Below are positions 25,501-36,199 of a DNA stretch of 64,000 nt, in pieces. Both the position numbers and the translations under genes were made by a program. Every line of letters begins with the position of its first letter. Position 1 is the stretch's first letter. The notes beneath the pieces were generated by a model, which was not told the DNA's origin, searched no databases, and was given only the letters and a program-made list of their open reading frames with translations. The stretch is from Paracyclopina nana (Eukaryota; Arthropoda; Copepoda; Cyclopoida; Cyclopettidae), in assembly GCA_019096065.1 (NCBI GenBank), contig JAGUCH010000007.1, positions 4,548,501 to 4,612,500 on the forward strand. The letters are read 5' to 3'.

Positions 25501-27200
25501 GGTCATTTTACGAAATAGACGCCATTTAGTCATGTGTCTAGAGTCTGAACTGTTTTATCCCTGAATTTCCATAAAATATGGACTTCCCATTCACGACATA
25601 TTGAGGTACTAGAAAAGCACTAGAATTACAATATATAGCCAGAAGGAATTTCTTTTTTGGCCGTTCACTTTTACGACAGTCTGGCACAAAATGAGCCCCC
25701 AAAAAAGATCTATGGAGTCTTGAAAACTTTTCATAGGGACAAATTTCCAAATCTACCTAATTCTCAGTAGTAGCAGTAAAATAGGAGCAGACTCTCAACT
25801 TTTGCTTTAATTTCCTGTATTCTGCAAACTTTCTTATCTTTACTTTACATAGGGAGAAGGAGAGGGAAAAAGTGCTCAAAAATGGAGCTTTTCCAAAGGA
25901 ATTTGTTTCTCCACTGCTGGTGCAACAACCCTTTTAAAGACACCGAACCATAATGCTGCTACTTTCCCACTTTCTCAGCCAGCCACTGAGTTTAGAGAAA
26001 AACATTTCATAAATCAATTTGACAACATGACAACCATAGCAGTGAACGTGAGTTTTGGAGATAACAAGATTTACTAGTATAAGGAAGCCACCACTACATC
26101 TCCATTTCTGGCCAAAATTGCCAAATTTCCTCCATTTTGAATTTCACATTTTTAGTCTGAAAGCAACTTTTTCAATTAGACACCAGCCCAAGAAAGTTGA
26201 GTGTTTTGAGCCTTTTGGCCAATATAGAAAGATAAAATATGAAAATTGGTGGTGGGATTTGCAAAACTTTTTCTTAGCTCAAGCAACAGCAACAACAAAG
26301 GGAAAAAGAGACCAGTGCTGGCAGAAACTTTGTTGAATTTCCCACGATGCCAGTTGGCTCTTGATTTTTTCCACATGGTTTCTTCAAGTTTTCAAAACTG
26401 CTCGTGAGGGATTTCCCCCTTTTTGCTCGAGCTGCCTTTCCAAAGTGAAAACACATTGAGCAGACACAAAGACACTTATTGAAAAGTAGAAAAAGGAGGG
26501 AAAATCCACCTTGGGGCACATATCCCACACTTGCCAAAAAGTGAGTGGACCATGGTTGACAAGTGGACTAATTTGATGAGATCTGACGACTTTTGATCGT
26601 TTTGCCATCCTCAATTGAATTAATATGCCCCAGAGTGTAGAGTGTAGAAAGTGGTGCCAGATTTCTGAAAGCCAAGTGCCAACAATCTCTTGTAGACATG
26701 TGACACAAAAGGATTATGGCAGCCAACTTCTTTTCTACTATAGTAGTAGATTACCACCTTTTATTGTGCTCCAAATTGCTCACTTACCCCGCCATTTTAT
26801 CAGTGACTCGCCCTGATTTTGGGGCTATTTTCTAATCAGTCCACTACCATCTTTTTTCTGCTGTAAATCAACATTCGAGTCCATAAATTGCAATGGCAGC
26901 TGTCGAGAGCCTACATATCTTTTTTCCCAATTAAAAAGCAATTCTACTCCTGAAGGATCTTGAGGTTTATTAAAAAAGGTCCAATTAGTTTGACAACATG
27001 CTGACATTGTTCATCAATTCTAATTAGTGCGCTTATGTTGCTCAGAGAAGCGTTTTGGCAACTTTAGCCAATAAAATATGTGTATAATGTCTTACTTGGC
27101 AAAATTCGATGGCCACCATTTTGGCAGCCAACGAGCTGGCAAATACTCGTTCCTTCTTGACACGATTCTGGGCCATTTTGTATTTAACTTTTTTTTTGCA
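19550..27200 (-). CDS. PTB plus SH2 adaptor protein, SH2D5-like
   Basis: Signalling adaptor with a phosphotyrosine-binding (PTB/PID) domain followed by an SH2 domain. Exons: 27096-27176 (or from 27200), 23148-23228, 22962-23036, 20414-21465, 20102-20356, 19879-20047 and 19550-19807. They close exactly at 656 aa counted from ATG 27176. The PTB domain starts at YLGSFPVRA (residue 28) and continues through LINISLDGIKV, SLRRISYATCDP and LNMLIGNAFRVAYASQL. A long Ser-rich linker follows. The SH2 domain begins near PWFQDEMPR (about 504) and has GSFIVRAS with the phosphotyrosine Arg at 533; it ends near HHSVMPEMLPCPLL. A following NPAY (605-608) could bind PTB domains, and an acidic tail ends the protein. 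Domain order and the FPS..HHSV..LPCPL end resemble SH2D5; a Shc relative is less likely. From 27200 the frame is open upstream of the ATG behind a possible acceptor, suggesting further 5' exons. Confidence 0.88.
22153..22166 (+). promoter_or_regulatory. CTCF-like motif
   Basis: CCGCTAGGTGGCGC matches the conserved animal CTCF core CCASYAGRKGGCRS at 13 of 14 positions. It lies in the intron 21466-22961 of the PTB/SH2 gene. It is inferred from the motif alone. Confidence 0.45.
22631..22644 (-). promoter_or_regulatory. CTCF-like motif, full match
   Basis: On the minus strand the site reads CCACTAGAGGGCGC, matching the CTCF core consensus at all 14 positions. It lies in the same intron, 465 bp from the site at 22153, and in the opposite orientation. 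Confidence 0.55.
23229..27095. other. 3.9-kb intron of the PTB/SH2 adaptor gene
   Basis: Bounded by a donor at 27095 (CAA|GTAAGA) and an acceptor at 23229. It contains purine-rich GAA runs near 24990 and, at 25141-25300, two GGTGGCGCCAC/AGTGGCGCCACT elements that only partly match the CTCF core. Minus- and plus-strand open frames of 60-93 codons are scattered through it and look random. Confidence 0.6.
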
Positions 27201-30200
27201 CTGCCAAAAACTACGTGGACATGATCGCGTTTCTGGATGAAGTAGCCAACAACGTCATTTGGACGCGGACAGACAAAAACTGAAGCAAAAATTCATGGTT
27301 GGCCGACAACAATCATATGTTGTAGTTGCACCCCCCAGGCGAAATATGGTTCATAGCTTCTTTCATGGTGTAGAGCCACTTGCCCTGATTTCATACATTT
27401 CTGAGCCTACCAACATTTACCAAAAAACACACCATTTTCTGAAATTCCACCATCTTGTTCAATAGTGATATGTTGAATCCAATTAATTTTAATGCATTTT
27501 TTCCGCGTAAGTGGAAATGCTGACTAAATTGAAAAATGATAAAATTAAGGTTTTGGAATGTAGGCAAAAAACGAGATGACGCTACTCCATGAAATTCAGG
27601 GCTCTAAGCTGGCATAACATAGCAGCTTTTAAATGCAACTGTTTTGCTGGGACAATTTCAAAACCATAATGAGTGCACTTCCGCCCGAGTTTAAACAGAG
27701 GGAAAACAGATCTTGACAGTTCCATTTAAAAAATCAATGCTCATTCTCCAAAACTTCCTAGTGGTTGCTTAATGGGCGGATTATGCAAATTTTGCATCCT
27801 GCTACGCAGCTAGAGTCTGTCGTCAAGAATTTGTAGTAGCACAGCCTGCTTAGGTCCTGACATAAGTAAAGAACTTCTAATTGCTAAATGAAAAAGCCTC
27901 CAAGCATCCTAATTAAAAGTGAAATTTCTAAATGTCAGACACAGCTTTGCTGAGGTTTTGTTGGAATTTTTCTTATTTTTCTTATTTTGGTCAGGCCTTT
28001 AGCTTTCTTCTTGTGCGAACGCTTCGCATCTGAAAACGCGTCCTGAATTTGCTGAAAACTTTGGCGGTGATTTGGCTGCATTCTTTTCGAGTCAGAGGCC
28101 TTCAGAATTTGTGAAATGTGTGTCAGTTCAACAGAGCAACCTTGGGGGTCAATTCAGGATCCATTGTTCACAATTGCAATTTGACAACCCATTTTTTTGC
28201 AAAATGCTATTTCGTACCCAGCCTAGAAAAGCTGAATATATCTCAAACGTATGACTAGAAAAGTAAGAAATCAATAAAATATAGGCAATGCATTGAGATG
28301 TAACTTGATATCTCAGCACAAAATAGGATTTTTACTTGCTTGCCATTTGTTAGCAAAAAGTGCAAACAATGTGCAGAATGCCCCACCGAAAGTGGACTGA
28401 ATAAGTAGGATTGGGCATAAAGTAAGCATTCCTTTTACAGCGAGGCATTCTGTATATGGAGCAAGTTCTGTTGCAAGAATACCAGTAATTGGAAGTAGCA
28501 GGAAGTTGTGAGAGTATATGAGTGTAACTGGTCATAGTATGCTACTACCACTATATGAGAGAATTTTCTCGTTTTTTCTGGGCCAAATGGATCCTCTTCT
28601 CATATCTCTGTAGGACATGCATGGGCTCGTAAAAAAAGGGCTAGAAATCCCCAAAAGGCAGTTAAATGCAACTTGGCTACTCGCTAGCTTCTGCAAAATA
28701 GGGGTGATGCTTTTTCGCCAACTAATTTATTCATAGCCACTGGTATTCAGAAAAAGAGGCTGCTATGTGGTAGTCTAGTGCAAAATTGCCACCAGCTACA
28801 CAATGGACTTTAAATCTTCTTTATTGGCGCAGTTTTGACAAACGACTGCAGTTTCTTCCCTCCATTTTTAAGGAACTGGGTCAAAATGACACAATTTGGG
28901 AGCAGAGCAGCGGCTGAGAAATCCACAGCCTTCAACTATGATCAATCATTGGCCATGCGAAAAAATTTGAATTTTCATGCAGAAGGAAAGCAAGAATCAT
29001 TTTTCACTAGTCTAGTGCGGAAATGGTCATGCATGGTTAAATGCCAAAATTGCGAAAGCATGCAGCTGCAAGATATATCCCATTTTTTGCACACATGCCA
29101 AAACCAGGCAATTCAGGCTCCCAAATTCACAATAATATTGCCACGTGCTACGCTGGGGGGAGAATAAATAACCAAAGTTTTAAAGAGAGTTTGAACTTTC
29201 GGTTTTTTTAAAGACTCCCCGCTAGGCTTTTGGGTGTACGAGACCGGAATTGAGGTCGAGCTCAATTTACATTTGCAGGATAATGTGGCCACTAAAAACG
29301 AGGATAGGAAAAAAGTTTTTAGATTACCCAGGACACACATCACACTTGTATTAGGAATTTTTCCCAACTACTCACAAAGTTTTTTTCTGCAAAGTGCAAT
29401 GATACACTATAAAAAGCCTACATCATGGAAGAGTGGCGATTTTCTGCTGCACAATAAAAGGATCACTAAAATCAGCTTATGCCTACCAAAGTTTCAAATC
29501 GCAGGTTAAAACTGCTGCTGAAACCTTGAAAGTTTCTCCATTCCCTATTTTCAGGGAGGAGGGTAACTAAGATGTGATCCCCTGTATACCAAAACTGCAT
29601 CGAAGCTCTACTCAAAGGCATTAGGGTTGACCATGGCCCGATAATATTGGAGATGATGGCACACATAGTGGAGAGCCAGATTTGGGCACAAATGATCTCA
29701 ATGGAGGAGACACACAGATCTATCCCACATCTCTCCATTTGGTGCATTTTGCCCAGCAGATTATCAGAATGGCAGCAGTAATCCTTGTCAAGTTTGAAAG
29801 GGAAATAAAACATACCTGAAAGTGAGAGAGAGAGAGAAATAATCAGGTGATGGAATACAGTCATAAATAAGGCATAAAAGTTATATGCACAAGTGCAAAT
29901 ATTAGCCTACACTCCTGAGTAACCTATTTAATGCCCATATAATAGATATGATGCCAAGACTAAGCAATTTAGTGCAGCATGCCTGGCAGCCTGGGAATAA
30001 GGTCCCCTCCTTTATGATCAGCCATATACCTACTATATGCATTGTACATAGCTCTGCTGGTCAAGTAGCTAATTACTATTCATGCTTTTTAGCCCCCAAC
30101 TTCCCTCACTGTGGACAGCTGCAATTTATACCCTTTGCATGGCCACAATAGCCAATATATTTATGAAATAAACAAGAGTATGAAATGCACACATCCATTT

Positions 30201-33200
30201 GCCAGCGAGCTAGCCAAGAAGTTTATGTGCTTCAGAGCAATATCTGTCTGGCGGGCTCCATTAGTCTGAATTATGATCACTCAGTACGAGGTAAGTGAAA
30301 CTTTTTGGGCTCATTATGACGCCCAGCAGGGTGCAAGTGAATCAGATGAGCACAGCCATGCTCAGCTGATCGGCATACCGGTCATCAGATAAGCCCAGTG
30401 TCAATAATCTGGCATAGCCATCTTTTAATGGGATATCCCAAATTCAAATTGTTCACTAGGCAGCCTGAGCTTCCTTGATAAGGAAGCCTTTACTTACCTG
30501 CTCAGGGGATTAGAGGCCGAAAACCTTCTTTCAGCACTTTTTTCGCCGGCATCCTCATGCCTTTAAACTTGGGAGCTCTGAAAGTGTGTCATGACCAGAT
30601 TCGAGATTGCACAAAAATACAAATCTCAATGAAGAGATTTTTCAGCTAATGAGGGATGGCTCTCACTGAGAAATACTGAGACCAAGAGATGCTGTTCTAG
30701 AAATCAGCTGGCCAAATATAGACCCGATCTGGATAACTTTTCATTGCTTCAATAAATCTTAACGATTTCTAGGAATTTGACTTAAAGGTTTCGCTAAGAA
30801 TGAAGTGTATGTGACTGTCTTTATAAATTGCCTATCCTAATTTGACAACATTTGATTTTGTTAGATTTGAGAGCGGGAGAAAATGTTGCCCAAAATTTTA
30901 CTTATCACTTTTGTTTTGGTTTTACTGTAGTATCATAGCGCGTTGACGGAAAAGGAATAAACGTAAACAAATCCTCTCTTTAGCAATAAAACGCGCATCA
31001 CTTTCGCTCAGCTCAACTAGTTTTCATTTCTGAAAGCTTTCAGGCTTGAACGCGTCAGCGAATCATGAATCCGAAATTTTCAGGATTATGCAAGATATGG
31101 AGGAAAACCGGCAATATCCGTGAAGCTCCAAAAAAAGTCCTTTCCAGCTGTGCTGAAATGAAAGGAGAAACGTCTCGATTCACAATGAATGTGACATTCT
31201 TTTGTCCTTGGCTCTGCCTTTAGGAAAGGTACGTAAAAGGCATTAAAAAAGCTTTCACTCTAATTGTATTTAAGGCCAACTTTAAAACTCCGCCTGTTTT
31301 TTCCAAAGGTCGAAAACGTGGGTTGAGAGATCTCAAAGAAGATAAATGCACACGTGAAAGGACTACAAGCTATCCTCTCCAAGTCTCCACGTGCCATGAG
31401 ATGCTTTCAAAGGCAACCTACGAAAAAACAGGCTTCTTGGCTTGGGGAAGATCTCTTTTAAAGTGGCGATTCTCTTGCTGACTGCTAAGATCTTGCCTCA
31501 GTCTTCAGACAATTTCACCTTTGGGATAGATGTTGTTGCCATGGTGGCCACCAGGATATGTCTTTATCTTTAAAGTTGCCTTAAATACCCCTGAGAAGAA
31601 GTGGATGGAAGAAGAGGGGGAATTTAGCATGGGCTCAGGGAAAATTGTCAGAATGAATGGCATAAATGTAATGGCCTACTACTTGCTATTTGGCGAAGCT
31701 CTGTTGGCCCAAGAATTCTAATGGACACAAAAGGCTTGAAGACGTCGATATTCCGACTTTATTGGCAGCAATAGTCGTAGTAAGGATCTACCAGCCGAAA
31801 TTTGTATGCTTAAACTACCAGGCTCATTTTTCTCCTCGTTTCAGCTTTGCAGACCTAATTTAATGCCCTGTCAAGATGGGTGAAGTGGGAAATTATTATG
31901 GAGCTACTACTGCCAAGGCCTAACTGACTGGAAGAAGATCTTGGGAAAAATGAGGGTTTTTTAAGGCTTCAAGAAAGTTGGGGAAATCTTCACAAACAGA
32001 TCTTGAGGCTGAAGAAAGATAAATTAATTTGGAGCAGGAGGAGAGGACTTTCAAGAAATGCAGATAAGATTGTTCCACCACCAGCTCTAAACAGTCTCAA
32101 AGGTAATGCAAATATTTTGCCAAAGAGGCCACTTCAGGCATTTGTAGCTGAAATATCAATTTGTCTAAAAACCCGAAAAGGTTGTGAGAAGGTTATGTTG
32201 CCCATTTCCCTTTAGCATGTCAGCTGAATCAAGGACCTTGAAGTGGCATTAGAAATATTTGTTTCATGGGTTTCCTTTAGGTAATTCCAGATTTTGTCAT
32301 AAGCCATAATGAAGGTGGCACAATTTGGCAACTATGTGGTGTGATGCCCCAACTTTTTTTATGTGCCAATACATCACAGCAGAATGTGACTTGTTTCAGA
32401 TTTGGCTCAAGATTATCTCTCTAATGAGGCTCTTTTTGCAATCCAGACCCAGCTTTGAAAGGAAGTCATAAACCAATGCACATAAAATGATAAAGTAGCC
32501 CTTTTGAGGATTTAGGCGAATTTTTTTCCACATTTCATCACAATCGAGGCTCTAAACTTTATGATAGGGAACCCAGAACTGGCAATAATGGAAAAAGTGG
32601 CATGGGGAAATCGTTGTAAATCTTTTTCTCAGGCATATTAGAGAGGATTATTATTATTATTCATCTTGATGCAAGATCATGGTCAAGTACGAAAATGTAC
32701 TTGTACATGATCGTCGAAAATGGAGCTGCTCAGAAATAATGACTGGAGTAATAGATCTTTTATCAAATGCATTACTACTTCTACATCAGTATGCATGTAC
32801 AACTTACTACTGCCATATACTGCTAAGCAAAAGAAATGATGATGATGATGAGAACAAAAGAGCTGGAAGGGCCCCTCTTTTTTAATATCATTCCTTTATG
32901 CAAAGTGGAACATGCATACGAAATTGAGTCATTTTACAACTTTTCTGTTGTAGTTGAAGGATATAGCTTCAATCAAATATTTTTTCTTGCTAAAACAAAG
33001 GCCAATTTCCTCTCCTAATTTAAGCCTAAATTGGATAAGACAAATCATGGGCTATTTTTCACCTTTCTGACCTTAGCAAAGACATAGTGCCAACGGGAAA
33101 TCAATACACAAAAGAGTAGTTCTGCTGTAGGCCAAAAAAGGAACATTATTCCTTGGGCAACATTCCCTAATGAACAAAGGAGAGAAAAGAAGCAGTATAG

Positions 33201-34771
33201 GTCAGTCTTTTAACAAGTTGAAAAAAGGTGGAAATCTCTTCCATAAAATATTTGCCTTTTATATTTCTACTTCTTAGCTTGAGCTAATACCCAACTTTTT
33301 TGTCTATCTTGAGGCAAAGATCTACACAGCTCATATTATTGAAGAAAAGAAAAAAAAGCAACCCTTCAATTATCTCTATATACACAACTCCACCCTTAGA
33401 TCCAAGAAAAAGGAGGAATTTTTCCCTTGAAGGAATATGCTTTTTTGATTGTGCTAATGGCATCATCCATATTTTTTCATCCACTCATTGTGGAACTGCT
33501 TTAATTAGGGACATGAAAACTTTACCACTGCTGCTTCACTTCCTCTGCCCTAACTGCTAGTATAAACTGCCAACCACAATCTTAATTTCTGAGAGTTTCT
33601 CTTTTTGTTGTGCTTTTGCCAACTCATTACATTTATTGAGCTTCTTCTTCTTGAGAGCATTTTCTTGATTGAAACACAACTCAAATTAATGAGAGAGTTT
33701 GTATTGAATTTCTTCTTCCCCTCTTCTTTCAAGCAATGCTACTACTCTAGCTGATCCCATAATGAATGCTAATACCTGTATGATCCCACCATCACATTTG
33801 CAAAGTAATAGGTTTTGCGATAATGGAGTAAGCAAACTAAAGGGGGGAGGTCCAAAGCAGTAGCAGCATTTTCAGACAAGTAATTGCCACCATTAACGCC
33901 TTGAGGCTTAACCCACCATCTGTTTTATCCAATTTCTCCTCCTGCTGCTGAAGCTGATTTCAAATTAACTGACCCCTACATAATGTAAACAAAGGGCAGC
34001 TACAACAACCCCCTTTAAAGCAACTGCCCACATCTTTGAATAGGGCTCTTGAGAGATGCCAAAATTGCTGAGTCATCAAGCCATATAATCTGAGATGTGA
34101 GACTGTAAAAGATAAACAAGTGGCTCCTTAAAACCAGCCTAAATAAAGTTCAGCTGTTTTGCATCTTTCTAAAGTCTACTCTTAAATATGTTTTTAGCTT
34201 TTACTTTTGCACTGTTGAGCCAGTTTCAGAATGACAACTAGCTGACAGTTGACACTTTTCAATTTAGTCAGTATATTGTGTCTGTAAAAGTCAAGATTGC
34301 ACTTTTTCCCCTCCTCCTTTTTCTCCATTGCAGCAGCCCAATTTAGCCTTGTGTACGATTTTATCTCCAATGGTGGATGGGAAATTGGGGGGTCCAGAAA
34401 AAACTGCTTGGTTTAATCAGACCTTGTTACATGATTAACTCCAAATGTGGCACATGATGATAATGAGAGCCTTACAAAATAAGGGCAACTATTTTTCAGG
34501 GACCTTCAAATAGGCAATACAAAATTGGCCACTATTATTAAACTCATTGGACCACCTGGAATTCAGTTAGTACTGGGTGTCCCATAATTAATTTCATCTC
34601 AAGCTGAGTCTCTGTTGCAGTACAGCAAGAAATTTTTAACTGTGATCTAAAACCACTCAGGGGTGAGCTTAGGTGATCTATGTATTCATTTGATTGAGAT
34701 AGTGGTTTCTGTTCATAGAATTCTTTGGTTATTTTTTTCAAATTATTCAGTCTTTTCCCACATTGTGTTTT
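27201..34771. other. Gene-poor stretch (probable intron)
   Basis: I see no convincing exon over 7.5 kb. There is a (GA)n run at 29822-29838 and a strong isolated minus-strand donor at 30497 (GAGCAG|GTAAGTA), but the sequence before that donor has stops in all likely frames. It could be a noncoding 5' exon. The open frames of 60-130 codons lack recognisable features. If the exons at 43.3 and 52.5 kb belong to the PTB/SH2 gene, this is part of its intron. Confidence 0.5.
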
Positions 34772-34928
34772 TGGAGGGCGGGCCGAAGGCCCGCCCTCCA
34801 CATTTCGCTGTGACCTATGACACTCCCCAGTTTTTAGCCAGGAAACTGCACCAGGAAACCAAACCAGGATATCGACCAGGAAGTAAATTGCAATCCAGAA
34901 AAAACCAGAAAAATAACTGCCTGTTGTG

Positions 34929-34982
34929 GGATTTGAACCTGGGTCTGACTGCATTGCAATCAGACACTCTGTCACTGAGCCA
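34929..34982 (-). repeat. tRNA-derived (SINE-like) module, copy 1
   Basis: On the minus strand an A-box-like TGGCTCAGTGA and a B-box GGTTCAAATCC are spaced as in tRNA genes and flank an anticodon-arm-like stem. The T stem is mostly unpaired and no acceptor stem forms, so this is a tRNA relic rather than a tRNA gene. It could still recruit RNA polymerase III. Confidence 0.65.
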
Positions 34983-35406
34983 CTAAAGCATCACATAAAA
35001 TTTACTTCTCTGATCAGCATTATCAATGAAAAAGTTGAAGTTGAGCAAATTTTTAGGATTGCCTGTACCCCAAGCAAATTTTGTATGTTGGCCGCATTCT
35101 GCCCAGTGGCCGTAGGCCTCTGGGCAGAATATGGCAGTTACTGTTTTTCCAAAGATGGGATTTAAACCTTCATCCCATTAAACACAAACAGCAATGCTAT
35201 ATACAATTTGATTGATGCATATTATTGGGAGCGGGCAAAAGGCCCGCCCCTACTCAATTTTTTATGAGGGCGGGCCGTAGGCCCGCCCTCCACATTTCCC
35301 TGTGACCTATGTCACTCCCCAGTTTTTAGCCAGGAAACTGCACCAGGATATCGACCAGGAAGTAAACTGTTATTCAGAAAAAGACAAAAAATGTTTGCCT
35401 ATACCG

Positions 35407-35460
35407 GGATTTGAACCTGGATTGGACTGCATTGCAATCTAACACTCTGTCACTGAGCCA
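35407..35460 (-). repeat. tRNA-derived (SINE-like) module, copy 2
   Basis: Same A-box and B-box with the same 54-bp span as the copy 478 bp away. Here the T stem pairs better (CCAGG with CCCGG, one mismatch). It differs from copy 1 by a few substitutions in the anticodon-like arm. Confidence 0.65.
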
Positions 35461-36199
35461 TCAGAACATCACACAATTTTTCCAACTCTTTGCAGTATCA
35501 TTCATAGCAAAAGTTGAACAAATGTTTTGGATTGTCCCTACACCAAAAAAAATTATTCAGTAATATTCGGGCAATATTTGTGGGAGCGGGCAGAAGAAGA
35601 CCCGCCCTCCACATTTCACTGTGACATATATTGCTCCCCTGTTTGAAAATGGAAACAACAAAAACCAATGACCCACCATGATTCCTTTGTATGCTTCTTC
35701 TCTGATATTATATGCTTTTTGCAACAAGGACATTTTAAGAAGAGCAATATTCGGGCAGTGTAAGTGAGAGCGGGCCAAAGGCCCGCCCATTCTCATTATT
35801 TTTGGGAGGGAGGGCTCTCATAACTCAAACTGCAATACTATCAACAAATTGATTGAAGCACATTATTGGGAGTGGGCAAAAGGCCTGCCCTCCACATTTC
35901 ACTGTGACTTGTGTTGCTCCCCTGTTTGAAACAAGAAGCTGTACAAAAACCAATCAGGCACCATGATTCCTTTGTATATGTGATGTTTCTAGTTTGATAT
36001 TAAGTGCTTTTTGAAAATACAAAATTTTAAGAAGAGCAATAGGCAGGAAATATTAGTTGGAGCGGATCAAAAACCCGCCCACTCTAATTATTTTTGGGAG
36101 GCTGGGCCCTCATAACTCAAACTGCTATCAACAAAGTTATTGAAGCATATTATTGAGAGTGGGCAAAAGGCCTGCCCCCTCTCCCTTCCCAATGCATCT

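Larger units (their letters stand above)
34772..36180. repeat. Tandem array with GC-rich palindromes and tRNA-like modules
   Basis: Two long units (starting 34772 and 35266, about 494 bp apart) each carry a perfect or near-perfect palindrome of type GGGCGGGCC-nnn-GGCCCGCCC, a shared body (CCACATTTC.CTGTGACCTAT) and a tRNA-like module. Further shorter units follow, with similar GC palindromes near 35231, 35582, 35768, 35873, 36060 and 36160 and a common ACCATGATTCCTTTGTAT segment. The 143-codon minus-strand open frame at 34544-34975 is simply translated repeat. Confidence 0.8.

Noticed and set aside
30480-30680. Possible minus-strand coding exon ending at the strong donor GAGCAG|GTAAGTA
   Set aside because: The frames before the donor carry stops close by; at best it is a noncoding 5' exon.
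34544-34975. 143-codon minus-strand open frame
   Set aside because: It is the translated tRNA-like/GC-palindrome repeat, not a gene.
34929-34982. Functional tRNA gene
   Set aside because: A and B boxes are present, but the acceptor stem does not form and the T stem and anticodon loop are abnormal.
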